64,000 bases of DNA from Haliclona indistincta. Lineage: Eukaryota > Porifera > Demospongiae > Haplosclerida > Chalinidae. Made by a program: the position numbers and the translations under genes. The DNA lies in contig OZ024788.1 of assembly GCA_964017065.1 (NCBI GenBank), positions 2,641,809 through 2,705,808 on the forward strand, given 5' to 3'. Every line of letters starts with the position of its first letter. Within the stretch, counting starts at the first letter, position 1. The notes under the pieces were generated by a model, which was not told the origin of the DNA, did not search any database, and worked only from the letters and a program-made list of their open reading frames with translations. This document shows, in pieces, positions 43,577-54,762 of this stretch.

Positions 43577-43960
43577 TCAGTGAATGGAGCCACAAGGCAT
43601 ACAGTAATTGTGCTGTCTGTCTGTTGTAAGCATTTTTTCATGCTTGCTAAAGACTAAGCGATGAAACAAGCACTACAGGTAGATATCAACATTATTTCGG
43701 ATTTGAATTGTCGCTTTACGGCTCAGTTTGTGAGTTGTGGCGTGATTTTTTTTACCTTTGTTGCTATTGCTGGTGATCTGGTCTTCTCTGAAGACAAAAT
43801 TGTTCACAGATAACGGCCTTTGCAATGTAGGTAAGCAGCAGTGAATTGCAAACAAGCTGGCACAGCCTGCAGCTATTTTCACTCACCCACTGACACGCCT
43901 AGTAATCAGGCTTTGAATGCAGTCAACACTTTTGGTTTCTGATTACATAAATCAACATTT
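43577..43960 (-). repeat. Degenerate copy E of the hairpin-ended repeat
   Basis: Begins gcctcagtgaatggagccac then aaggcatacagtaat on the + strand, the diverged terminal hairpin of the family at 18.9 and 20.8-22.0 kb in the same orientation as copy A. The inner blocks (atttcggatttg, gttgtggcgtg) are only loosely conserved. An old insertion. Confidence 0.55.
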
Positions 43961-44541
43961 GCATCAATTCTTTACGGTTTGTTGTCAGAACTGATGTGCC
44001 AGGCCTGTGCTGCCCACCACGTTTACACTGCACAATCTTTTACTGAGCCAGAATCGATTGAGAAGGTGGAGAATTCCTCACGTGGGAAGAGTAAAATGTC
44101 CACTATACCTAGCAACAAGAACTGAAGTGATTTTGTGACTACTGGTGCTTATAAATTATTATTGTTGTCCTGTACAGCTCTTGTCTGAGCTATGTGAGTA
44201 ACAACGCTGCAATTTGCTGAAAGCATGCAATACATAGCGTATGCTTTGTGCCGCCCTTGTATACCTGGTTCAAGATTCTGACTCACCAATACTATTGTCT
44301 ATTCATTTAGCGAAGATACATGTATGTTCACCATGGCAATGGCTTCACGTTACCAGAACAACTGGCCCGGTATGGCCTGCATCGTTAGCATTTATATACA
44401 CGAAGGAACGAGCGTCTTCGCGATCTAAACGTCAAAAATCTCGATACGTGCTCACAGCAGCTCGGCTAGACTTTTTACAGCTAGACAGTTTAGTTATCTA
44501 GTCACTGATGTAGAGCTTTAAGCTCAGCTACAGAATTCTAG
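43961..44541. other. No gene recognised
   Basis: Short open frames (for example 44241-44501) lack domains or splice context. Confidence 0.35.
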
Positions 44542-45610
44542 TACGTATTAGTGTTGTTTTAGTAGACAGATTCCATTTTAGTATTAGTATTAGTATTTTT
44601 CTCAGGATAAATTTATTCTAGTTTTAGTTTTAGTTATAGTAATCACTTTCATATGTTTTAGTTATAGTATTATGCCACGCGGTAGACGTGGCATATTTAG
44701 GGTTGGGCGGAAAACAAGATGGCGGCTACACTTAGGCTAAACGCAATAATTCACGTATATCTTGGCTGTTGACGATATCAGGGGTATTTTAACTACCTAG
44801 GGGCTATCCTAAGAGGTAAGCGCTTACAATGAGTCTACTAAGAAAGACTATAAGGCCAGGTGCTATGGGCATGAAAAGATGGCGTCTCGCCTGGAGGCAC
44901 TACTACGGCACTGCCATATCTTCGCCGTACGGGTGTTTCAAGCTAATCTAACGTTCTGAAGCTCCTTGCACGATTTGTGCGATTACAAAGAGACCTTCAG
45001 AAGCAAAAGAAACCAGGTCTAAGGTGGTAAACCAGTGTTCACGTGGTCACCCGTTTGTTCATCTTCTTTCTTCTTATTCTTCTTCTTCAGAGAGCCTAGG
45101 GCCGTGGCTAGTGAGCTATTCAAGACAAAACCTACACAGAAACTACACTAGTCGTTGGGAGCAGTGCACCTGATATCTATTTAAGCCTAAAACACTAGCA
45201 GAAGCGAGTATTCTCAAGAAAACAGCGATTTTTGGTCCATAATCAGACTCCATTCCATCATTCTTTTGAACTCCGTTACTAGGTTACGCCTACTCGCGCA
45301 CGCCCGTGTATGTAATTATTCTAATACAAGCGCACCTTAGTACAAATTGCATGCTTGGAACGCGAGTGCTGCTGCCACTAGCAGTGTTCACAGCAGACAA
45401 CGAGCAAATCGTCACTGTTACACCGGATTTGTCTGTTCAGGCTTGTAAGAATGCTAGCTTAAGCTTAGCTAATGTTGCATGGTACGTGTTGCATGCAGTG
45501 CAGACTGCAGAGTCGATTGAGTGCATGGCGGAGCTACCGGGCACTTAGTTCTCTTTATACACTGTATTAGCATAAGTGCCAACTAAGTCATCAATAAAAA
45601 AAAGAAAAGA

Positions 45611-45879
45611 AACAAGTAATAAAAACATTTTAACCAAAATGGAAGAGATTTAGGGTTGGTACATTTATCGAAAAAGTATGGAAACAAGATTTGATTGTAA
45701 CAATAGCAGTGTAATGCTACCTCCCTAAATTAACTGCTTTCGATAGTTGTGGTTAATTTAATAGGGAGGTAGCATTACACTGCTATTGTTACAATCAAAT
45801 CTTGTTTCCATACTTTTTCGATAAATGTACCAACCCTAAATCTCTTCCATTTTGGTTAAAATGTTTTTATTACTTGTTA
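45611..45879. mobile_element. Near-perfect foldback (269 bp)
   Basis: The arms aacaagtaataaaaacattt and onward (about 115 bp) are exact inverses across a 35-bp spacer around 45745. The very high identity implies recent origin or ongoing gene conversion. Confidence 0.85.
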
Positions 45880-46193
45880 GTATAGTATACTATAACACAT
45901 TTAATTTGGTTTAGTTTTAGTACACCAAATTGAATTATAGTTTTGGTATAAAATTGGGCATTCTATGCAAGTACACATGATTGTACAGTCACAAGTACTT
46001 TTTATTTTGCCTAAGAAATACTTCACGCTCTAAGTTTCAATCTGTTAGTCGATTTCGCTTTCAGTTGTAGCTTCTCCTACTGTCGAAAAAAACACACTCT
46101 ACTGGCTGGGGCTGAGGAAGCTGGACACTAAAACTAAATGAAAAAACATTTAGTTATGGTTTAGTTAGCAGTGAGAATTTACTTATAGATAAT

Positions 46194-46336
46194 AGTTAGA
46201 CAGCGCATCCGAGGATCTACGCGATTTAGAAGCCCGAGAGCCGTTGCTATATAGCGTCCGAGCGTAGCGAGGGCGCTATGGTAACGGCACGAGGGCTTCT
46301 ACATCGCGTAGATCCGATTGGATGCACTGTCTAACT
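46194..46336. mobile_element. 143-bp palindromic element
   Basis: agttagacagcgcatccgag, then ggatctacgcga and agccgttgcta, is mirrored to ctgtctaact. The centre is gcgtccgagcgtagcgaggg. It sits inside the TAGTATTAG element. Confidence 0.8.
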
Positions 46337-46851
46337 GATTTAGACCATAGCAACAGCAAACAGAAACGACGCGAACGACGAGCAAGGACATGTGAGCGTT
46401 GTAAAAATTATTCAGTAGAACTCCGCTCACAGAACCGTAATCTGAGCCATGTGGTGGGATTCCATTATGAGGTCGCGGCAGAGGCGGGATTCCATTATGA
46501 GATTTATAGACCCGCAGCTACGCAACCTGATTGGTCAACATGGCTTAGCTGTGGTCTAATTCTAGTTTTAGTTTAGTAAAGCCATGATTGATCTTTTAAT
46601 ATTAGTATTAGTTTAGTATACTAAAACAAAATACCCTCTAGTATAAGGTGTTTTAGTTTTAATATTAGTATACCAATACAACACTAGTACGTATAGCTAT
46701 AACTTCTTCACTACATTTAGTGTTTTATGAGGTATAATTAATTTTCATGAGGTAAGCACTGTTAGGCTTTGCATAAAATAATGTGATTGCTGTACAGGAA
46801 GTGTACTGCAGCTTGTATAATAGCTGGACTTTACTGTAGCTTGTATAATAG

Positions 46852-46960
46852 CTCAATGTAATTCTAGAATCTGATTGGTCAGTTGGAGGATAATAAATCA
46901 CATATTCTTCTGCAGGAACTCATATTTTTCTGCGGGAACTTGTACTATTCCGTGGTAAAG
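46852..46960 (+). repeat. Second copy of the 24.76-kb dispersed segment
   Basis: tcaatgtaattctagaatct, then gattggtcagttggaggata, matches 24764-24870 with minor differences and the same decayed aactcatatttttctgc repeats. Confidence 0.7.
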
Positions 46961-47354
46961 ATAATACAGAATAATGGTTACAACTGTTACAACGATTAGC
47001 TAGCTGCTGTCTGTACTACAGGTTCACAGTTAGATACGTCCACAGTTTATGTTGACTGTGATGTTAGAGCAGTTTTGGACCGTTATACCTGGAGCAGCAC
47101 CACCGATCATCTGCTGGCTGCTACGGCCCGGCATCGAAGTTGACGGTCACCGATGGGGTCGGAATTGCTGTGTTGGGCCTCTTCGCACTTCGCAGTTGGC
47201 ACCATTGCTAGGATGTCTGAAAAGGCCTCCTGCTGCTCTGTGCTTGTTCTTTTGTAGCTGCGTACCCCATCCAGACTCCTGTGGCCAGTGCGCTTCATGA
47301 TGAGCTGCTTGTCTACATGTACGCCGTGCCGAAATAAACGCGTGGCTGTAGTAA

Positions 47355-48121
47355 CGCGCAGAGGGGACACTGTAAAACGCGGAATACGGAATAGCGGAAT
47401 AACGGAATAGCGGAATAAAAGTGGGCGTGTAAGGTGGGCGTTGCTGAACAAAAATTAATGTAAACAACTGCAGTTCATGCACTGGGACACTGCAAAACAT
47501 GCTGGCGCCATTATTGCGTGGTCTCACACTAGAAACTAAACCCAAACCCAAGACCCTAAAAAACTTCGCCTAACAGCGCCCAGTATGGACCTAACAGCGC
47601 CCAGTATTCGCCTAACAGCGCCCAGTATTCGCCTAACGGTGCCTAGTATGGACCTAACAGCGCCCAGTATTCGCCTAACAGCGCCCAGTATTCGCCTAAC
47701 GGTGCCTAGTATGGACCTAACAGCGCCCAGTATTCACCTAACGGCGCTGTTAGGCAAACACTAGGTGCTGTTAGGTCCATACTAGGCACCGTTAGGCGAA
47801 TACTGGGCACTGTTAGGTCCATACTAGGCGCCGTTAGGCGAATACTGGGCGCTGTTAGGTCCATACTAGGCACCGTTAGGCGAATACTGGGCGCTGTTAG
47901 GCGAATACTGGGCGCTGTTAGGTCCATACTGGGCGCTGTTAGGCGAAGTTTTTTAGGGTCTTGGGTTTAGTTTCTAGCGAGACGGCGCTAGTCCATGGTC
48001 CATGTTGTGTAGCATGAACTGACCAGTTGATTTTTGATCAGCAACGCCCACCTTACACGCCCACTTTTATTCCGCTATTCCGTTATTCCGCTATTCCGTA
48101 TTCCGCGTTTTACAGGGTCCC
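47355..48121. mobile_element. Foldback inserted in the Crypton catalytic domain, 9-bp duplication (767 bp)
   Basis: The ends gggacactgtaaaacgcgga and inverse tccgcgttttacagggtccc, with arms rich in ggaatagc units, enclose an inverted 21-bp minisatellite (ctaacagcgcccagtattcg). cgcgcagag is duplicated exactly at 47346-47354 and 48122-48130. The recombinase frame reads straight across if the element and one duplicate are ignored (NHSLR followed by VTTATR), which confirms the insertion. Confidence 0.9.
47530..47975. repeat. Inverted minisatellite at the heart of the foldback
   Basis: Units of about 21 bp (cctaacagcgcccagtattc, variants with tatggac and ggtgcc) run head to head about a centre near 47750. 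The outer borders (aaacccaagaccctaaaaaa and its inverse) are the same terminus found on the SINE-like composites at 12.84 and 39.5 kb. Confidence 0.8.
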
Positions 48122-48725
48122 CGCGCAGAGAGTGGTTCGTCTTATATCCTGGAATGCCTGCACGTCGGCACATATCTCTAACCATGTTGTCGAGACTGTG
48201 GTAGTCTAGTGGCTTGATAGAAAACCAGCAAGATGGTTTAGGCTTCAGCAATGGCTGCAAGTAAAAGACTCCCTTGGGGCACTTGCCTGGGCAAAGATCT
48301 CTGTACTTCTGCAACAGATGAACTGGCCGTCACTGTGGATTTTCTTGGTTGGCGTATTGAACGACTTTTTTGGGGCTGATTTTCTTTCCTTTCAATCCTC
48401 CTTGGTTGTTTTTTTACACATCTTCGACATTATTGGAGAAACGGTCGCTCGCCAGACCTTTCAACAACCGTGATTTGGCAGTCGTTGTGGCGAAGTTGTC
48501 TGTGTTCGCTTCCACTTCACAATGCAAAGTAGATTCCATTGCTGAAAAATACTGCATTTAGCAGCGCCTGTGGAGTGCTTTCTCCAAGGATTCCTTTTCC
48601 CACAGCAACTCTTCTTCCTGTACAGTCAATCGCTCCGCCTTTCTACTCCTGAACCCCAAGCCAGCAACTTTTAGTCTTTTCATCTCAGAGTTTATTGTCT
48701 TGGAAACAAGGGTCTTGGTACAGGT

Positions 48726-48905
48726 CTACCGTATAGCGGGAAATTTTCGCGAATGCGCAAGCATTTTGCGAATAATATTTTCGTGAATCAACGCTATTGC
48801 CCAATCTTTGCCAACAAAAAACAAGACATTGGCAGATAATATTTTCGCGAATAGCCTGTATTTTGCGAAATTTGTGAAAATTTTCTCCCGCCCGCTATAC
48901 GGTAG
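48726..48905. mobile_element. MITE with CTACCGTATAGCGGG ends (180 bp)
   Basis: The terminal inverted repeat CTACCGTATAGCGGG continues with aaattttcgcg on both sides; the interior is rich in ttttcgcgaa. It interrupts the Crypton frame between the AEWTT and MKRLK segments. Confidence 0.85.
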
Positions 48906-49060
48906 TTGTCGTCCACTCTGCCGTATAAAGCGCATCACTCCGCTTCAGTATTATGTGGTGTAAAGTAGCAGGAGGATAGTGCTGTCCATCCACTTTTCGC
49001 ACCTCAAGTACTCATTGGCAGAGCCAATGCTGCAGTTGTTCGTTGTTTAGCGTAGTAATG

Positions 49061-49789
49061 GGTGTGTCAGTAGAAGTACAAGGTATTTGGCTGCTCCATA
49101 GATTAATACACCATTCTGTATCTCTTCTTGTTATATACCCCACCCTATCTTCAAAGGAACCGCCAGTGGAACAATTCGGATGTTCTATTAAATCCTGGCA
49201 AAGTGACCGCCCATGAGTGTAACCAACGAATTGTTACTAGGCAAATTCCCAATGCAAATGTATGCACTGGGAGCTCAGAGTGGTACAACTGTATTGTACC
49301 ACTCATGTGCGGGTCTGGCGGCAACCATGAATAAATCTCAGGGCGCACAGCAGGATAGTAGTGCCTGCATTGCTAACTATTTAGGCCTCGGTCACACTAC
49401 GATGAATTAAATTGGCGACAACGACAAGATCGACGTCAATAATAGTTCACCGGGTATGTCCGTTATATTCGTTGTCGTGCCATTGTCATACAGCAGACGT
49501 TGTCGCGCCATTGGAGCCCAAGATTACGACTGCGACAGCTGTTATGACTGCGACAAAGCTAGTATCGAGCCAAATGTGCATGCTAGAATCCAAAGATAAC
49601 CAAGTATCGAATATAAATGATCCAGCAACTCTACTGAAAGACTAAAGAACTGGTGATCGTGAGGAAAACCGGCCGGGAGCGTCGTAGTCCGTGTAAAGAG
49701 GGGCTGACGACTGCGCATGCCCTACTAGAAGGTGAATAGCTCTGTAGTGCGCATCTTATATAGACAACGGGCACGCTCACGCCAGGAAC
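49061..49789. other. No gene recognised
   Basis: Short frames only. A duplicated gtggtacaact / tgtaccactc motif lies at 49280-49310. Confidence 0.35.
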
Positions 49790-49912
49790 GAGTAATATCA
49801 AAACAATTAATGTATGGCTCCTCGTGTAACATTGGATTTGTCCGCACTTGCTTCCGGTCTCGTGCGTACAAATCCAATGTTACACACGGAGCCATACATT
49901 AACTATTACTTG
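49790..49912. mobile_element. Small foldback (about 123 bp)
   Basis: taatgtatggctcc, then gtgtaacattggatttgt, is inverted as acaaatccaatgttacac then ggagccatacatta around a spacer with cttgcttccgg. Confidence 0.75.
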
Positions 49913-50785
49913 TACGTTCAGGAACGGCTGCGTCTTTAGCTTGTTGTACGTCATTGCTTGTTACTGGAGCAGAATACGTAGCAGTTCTAGCTGCTGTTTC
50001 TCCGTTTTCCATTCTTCACTCCACTTCCTGGTTTTACATTGCCAGCTAATAACGACATCCTGTTACAATTTCCGTATACTATCAAACCTTAGGTCCGTAT
50101 AATCACTTTAGTTAATGTATTGTGTTCATTGGAAGATGAACTTCTACTCGGCGTCCTGACTTCCACAAACTAGATTTTCACTTGGTCGACCCAGGATAAC
50201 AAACTTCAGCCTATTAGCTATCGATTGAGCTAAAAATGTTGCAGTAGAGTTGAAAAAGTCCGTTCCAAAGCGCACTTCAAAGTCGTGACTATCGCCCAAT
50301 TGCTAATGTATTAGCTGATGTCAAAATGTGATTCTTATCGATTTTTGAGCGACTGTAACTAAAAAACTAAACTCGATTTTGAGTTGGTCGACCCCATGCA
50401 GGTCTAATAGAACAGGGTCTGAAGATTTGAATGGTGTGTTCAAAATTGAAATCCAAAGAAAAAAGTAGTTTCCACTTTTGAGGTGAAGTTAGGTAAGAAA
50501 CAAGTTTTGCCCGGGAAGAAATGAAGTACAGCAGTTGTGTTTAGGACAGTTTGAGCATGGATTATTCAGTTTAAACTGTATAGCGTTAGTATCTCAGACT
50601 ATCCTTAGACTGTCTAGAAACTAGTACTTGGCAATTCTAGTGTGGCAAAGGCTCAGGAGGGAGCCCAGAAGTCACTCGCGATCGCCATTCTCTATGAGCT
50701 CTGATTTCGTCGCGCTGCTTACTTTCTGTTCTGAAAAGAACATTGTTACAGGTAATACATAAGCTTGAGCTTCTTAGCATAGCTA
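49913..50785. other. No gene recognised
   Basis: A repeated phrase (ttttcacttggtcgacccag, ttttgagttggtcgacccca) occurs at 50175 and 50382. No coding exon is supported. Confidence 0.35.
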
Positions 50786-51027
50786 GAGTAAATTATCTAT
50801 ATTCGGCCAACATGTATATTCGTACGCTATTGCCAGCAAAACCAACGCAGCTAAGACGGTGTCTGCCACAGCAAACTATAGCCACTTGCATGTGTAGAAG
50901 ACACAGCAAACCGTTAGCTCCAGCGTCCTTCCTGAAGGCGACAACAAACAATAATAGACACGTGTACGAATTTCCCTAAGATCGGTAGAATCTCTGTATT
51001 TTCGTTTCACCACTCGCTACGTCCAAC

Positions 51028-51417
51028 GAAGTAGAGGAGCTGACTAATTTAGTGCTGCTAGCATACACCCATCCTTGTGCTAAACGATGACCAGCAGAAG
51101 TAGCCGAACACTCTCCTTGAACACAAGAAAAACGCAACAACGTCACCCCCGCTGACCCCTCAAAGATCGTCATCAACAATACAGTAAAGTATTGTGCTTA
51201 TGGAGACGTATTATTATAATTTTTATTATGGCTCTCCATAAGCACAATACTTTACTGTATTGTTGATGACGATCTTTGAGGGGTCAGTGGGGGTGATGTT
51301 GTTGCGTTTTTCTTGTGTTCAAGGAGAGTGTTCGGCTACTTCTGCTGGTCATCGTTTAGCACAAGGATGGGTGTATGCTAGCAGCACTAAATTAGCCAGC
51401 TCCTCTACTTCGTTGGA
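51028..51417. mobile_element. Nested foldback level 2 (about 390 bp)
   Basis: gaagtagaggagctgactaa on the left is inverted at 51393-51412, with arms of about 180 bp meeting near 51222. The mirror frames MLMTIFEGSAGV / SVGV are artefacts of symmetry. The adjoining gtccaac / gttggac is inverted rather than direct, so the exact border is uncertain. Confidence 0.8.
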
Positions 51418-51433
51418 CCAGAGATTATTAATA

Positions 51434-52130
51434 CTACGTAACCGGGATAAGAAACTGTCAATCAAAATGTATTGCAAGTGGTGTACCCATGCGCGTTTCG
51501 CGTTTCGTCAAACAACCACAAAGAACGCGCAGATACGGAGTTTGTATGAACTCTTGCTTGCGTTAGCACTTGCTCTTGGGACGAAAGGAGCGTGTTTCTT
51601 CACTACTAGTGTCTCCTAGTCGAAGACTATCAAGGTTTTATTGGCTATAGACGACGGGCGCGTGTGATGTTGACAAGGCAAAATCTGTGTGCGTGGCGAT
51701 GTTTGTAAACACATCCATGACTTCGTGAGATGCCTGTTGCAGTTCCTGCCTAGTTTATTGTAAAGTTCGAGTACTGGTGCGTGTAAATAGATACATTTTG
51801 TGCTTCTTGATGCTTTGGATTCGCACCAGCGACGGTTTAAGCCATTTTTTGGTCCCACTTTTGTAAACACAACCGTACAGAATCTGTTGACCTGGTATTC
51901 ACTTTCACAGTATCTTTTGTTAGGTGGATGATTGGATTGTGTAAATGTCATAATTTAAGCTCTGTAACTAGTCTACAACAGGCCTTAACCATAGTTTTTT
52001 AACGAAAAAGCTCGTGCGTGCGGTCGCCTGATTGAGTCACTGAATGCTGTAATACAATTTTCACGAGAATGACGTCATTCCAAGCGAAACGCGCATGGTG
52101 ACAAAAGATTGCCACAGTTTCTTATCCCGG
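51434..52130. mobile_element. Nested element level 3, TIR acgtaaccgggataagaaac
   Basis: tacgtaaccgggataagaaa on the left and tttcttatcccggttacgta on the right are inverted. The other outer arm carries the uninterrupted site attaatactgcgg, consistent with a TACT duplication on insertion. The interior of about 640 bp has no recognised gene. Confidence 0.75.
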
Positions 52131-52207
52131 TTACGTAGTACTGCGGTTTTAATAAATCTTGCAAAATGTGTTGTGCACGAAACGTCCTTTGCACATGCGC
52201 AATAGGG

Positions 52208-54109
52208 TCATTCCATATCATTTCAACAACTTTTTGGCATGACCCTCTGGGATTTTCTCGAAACTTGGCGTTGTTGAACCCCTCATGGTCATATGATTCC
52301 ATAACAAGTTTCAGCTTGATACCTTGTATGGTTTCTTTTTAAACCCTGATTGCATTTTCAACGATATTTCCTACTACTAGCTGTTTAACTATTTATAACT
52401 ATGTTATATTTTGACTTATCAGCAGACTAATAACATCAAATTGAAGCTGAATAAATGCTCTTTCATATGACATGCAGCACATAGTGCATCGCATGTCGTA
52501 ACTATTTAACCACGCCCACATACTTTGATCTTTGATTCTTTAAAAAAACGCTGCGTCAATTTCATTTTAAATGATTGTGATTTAATAGTAGTCTATTAGC
52601 TACTTCTATACCAAATTTCATGTTGGGACACAAATGGGAAGGTTAGTTTGCAAGCTTTATTAGAAAAAAGGGGCATTAATGCATACTACTTGGACACCAA
52701 TAAACACAGTGAAAAGACTTGGGCTAGCTGTTTGAAGACTTAGGATAGTTGCTTGTATGTTGATTGATTGACATAGAAGGGAGTTCCACTTTTTGAATAG
52801 AACTGTATAAGTTTTAACATTAATTCATTGATGTTGGTATGTCGATGTCAAGAATTTCAATAATTTTTTTTGTGAACAATTTTTTAATCGGAATTTCTTT
52901 GATCACACAAGTCAACTGACATAATTTTGTGTTCTTGAATCAATGATAGAAGACAAGTAAAGTAACCTTTTGATCTTGTCGAATCTATATAGTTGACAAT
53001 AGACCATGCAATCATGCCATAGTTGTTTTATAGAGTTTTGTAGTGTTTTACTTGTAGCAATACATGTAAGCCCTATCACATAGCAAATTATTTTGCTGAA
53101 AATCTAATTACTAATTACTAAAGCACTTCTGGTATATAAACTGTGATTGTATCGTTATTATGAACATAGTCTGAATTTTTGACTACGTAGTTTAATTAGC
53201 AAACCTAGGTAATAAAAGATACAAGGTTACTTGAGTAATTGACTATTACTTCATTAAAATTGCATCTTATTACTTAAAAAGGCTGCTTGTTGCTTTGCTA
53301 AAAAAATTTAAATAAAAAATTGATTACTCACAAATCAAATTGCAAAAGCCTCAATCTCACTTGTAAAACACTACATGTAATATCCCACGATTCTTTCTGA
53401 TGTTTCTGAATGCAGCAGGTGGTGAGGGAGGGTTGTTGCATATTACATTTGATTTACTATCTTTAGTACGTGTGATTGAAACATCAGTGATGAAGGTACA
53501 CTTTTAAACTAGCTAGTGATCATTTTGCATGTCCTAATATCTCAGAAATGTACTCAACATTTCCAAGTGGTTCATACTTATACACACAACAACTATTTTG
53601 TCAAGGAAGTTTGATAATCATTAGTTTTCTATAATAGAACCATCAGCCACACTGAGTTTGAAGAGAATTGCGCTAGGATCCCATTTGTGTCCCAACATGA
53701 AATTTGGCTTAGAAGTAGCCAATAGACTACTATTAAATCACATCCATTTAAAAGGAAAATTGAAGCAGCGTTTTTTTAAAGAATCAAAGATCAAAGTATG
53801 TGGGCGTGGTTAAATAGTTACGACATGCGATGCACTATGTGTTGCATGTCATATGAAAGAGCATTTATTCAGCTTCAATTTGATGTTATTAGTCTGCTGA
53901 TAGGACAAAATATAACATAGTTATAAATAGTTTAACAGCAAGTAGTAGGAAATATCGTCGAAAATGCAATCAGGGTTTAAAAAGAAAGCATACAAGGTAT
54001 CAAGCTGAAACTTGTTATGGAATCATATGACCATGAGGGGTTCAACAACACCAAGTTTCAAGAAAATCCCAGAGGGTCATGCCAAAAAGTTGTTGAAATG
54101 ATATGGAAT
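52208..54109. mobile_element. Innermost foldback (about 1.9 kb) at the centre
   Basis: ggtcattccatatcatttca at 52208 and its inverse to 54109; the arms of about 435 bp are highly similar (tattatattttgacttatca, ttgaagctgaataaatgctc) with a unique spacer of about 1.0 kb. CAATAG flanks both ends, a possible 6-bp duplication. The spacer has no gene. Confidence 0.8.
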
Positions 54110-54582
54110 GACCCAATAGCTAGTTAAGTAACTTTTTAGTATTATTTCTAGCTATTGCGCATGTGCAAAGGACGTTTCGTGCACAACACATTTTGCAAGA
54201 TTTATTAAAACCGCAGTATTAATAATCTCTGGTTGGACGTAGCGAGTGGTGAAACGAAAATACAGAGATTCTACCGATCTTAGGGAAATTCGTACACGTG
54301 TCTATTATTGTTTGTTGTCGCCTTCAGGAAGGACGCTGGAGCTAACGGTTTGCTGTGTCTTCTACACATGCAAGTGGCTATAGTTTGCTGTGGCAGACAC
54401 CGTCTTAGCTGCGTTGGTTTTGCTGGCAATAGCGTACGAATATACATGTTGGCCGAATATAGATTATTTACTCTATAGACGTTATCCGTAATGAGTGCGC
54501 GGTTAATTTTAATGTTATTCATCTAATGTTGCACGTGACTAATAACTGTTGAAATAACTGAGTGGCAAAAGGCGAATAAGCA

Positions 54583-54762
54583 ATGGAAAATTCCATGACG
54601 AACGACGTTGCTGCAGAGTCGGTTTTCGTTAAATCGCTAGATGACACTGGAGGAAAGAGGTACAGACAAAAGTTGGACCAACTGGGATTGAGCGAAGACC
54701 CTTATGTGATGAGTATTAACGGCTTTGAAACGGACAAGAGTCTGTCAATAGTCTCCTTATAG
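54583..54762 (+). pseudogene. N-terminal remnant of a SWIM-YqaJ protein
   Basis: MENSMTNDVAAESVFVKSLD then GKRYRQKLDQLGLSEDPYV resembles the starts of the SWIM-YqaJ proteins (ARKRYAEKLDMIGFSCDPYA at 25577; ARSRYSAKLELLGG in copy 1). It then stops (SLSIVSL), and no SWIM or nuclease domain follows. It is a third, truncated member of that transposon group, lying just outside the TA-flanked foldback. Confidence 0.55.

Larger units (their letters stand above)
44542..46693. mobile_element. TIR element with TAGTATTAG-rich ends (about 2.15 kb)
   Basis: The termini tacgtattagtgttgttttag and their inverse ctaatacaacactagtacgta-like end are followed on each side by long runs of tagtattag / ttagttttag. 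Internal structures include a 269-bp foldback and a 143-bp palindrome. No gene was recognised. The boundaries are approximate. Confidence 0.5.
47107..49060 (-). pseudogene. Crypton/DUF3504-type tyrosine recombinase, broken
   Basis: Read from 49060 downwards: VLEVRKVDGQHYPPATLHHI, a MITE, INSEMKRLKVAGLGFRSRKA, LTVQEEELLWEK, and then, after a shift, GILGESTPQALLNAVFF and SGSEHRQLRHN. This is the core-binding part of DUF3504-type recombinases. The catalytic part follows: YRDLCPGKCPKGVFYLQP, YKTNHSLR (His-x-x-Arg box), then, beyond a foldback, ATRLFRHGVHV and KRTGHRSLDGVRSYKRTS with the His and nucleophilic Tyr. Several shifts and stops plus two insertions make it inactive. Cryptons move by tyrosine-recombinase circles; domesticated relatives exist in animals. 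Confidence 0.8.
50786..54473. mobile_element. Outer foldback of a four-level nested array, TA-flanked
   Basis: The outer arms GAGTAAATTATCTATATTCG (50786 on) and its inverse (to 54473) are about 240 bp of near identity, flanked by TA. Further arm segments (cagagattatt; ctgcggttttaataaatctt and tttgcacatgcgcaatag) appear on both sides, separated on the left by two insertions and at the centre by a third. The TA flank and GA start resemble the two-gene transposons at 15.9 and 25.4 kb. Confidence 0.8.

Noticed and set aside
44241..45548. Short frames at 44241-44501 and 45306-45548
   Set aside because: No domain, no splice context, and they lie in repeat-rich DNA.
50743..54522. Paired frames YSANMYIRTLLPAKPTQLRR on opposite strands
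   Set aside because: They are the outer arms of the nested foldback. The frame is shared only because the DNA is inverted.
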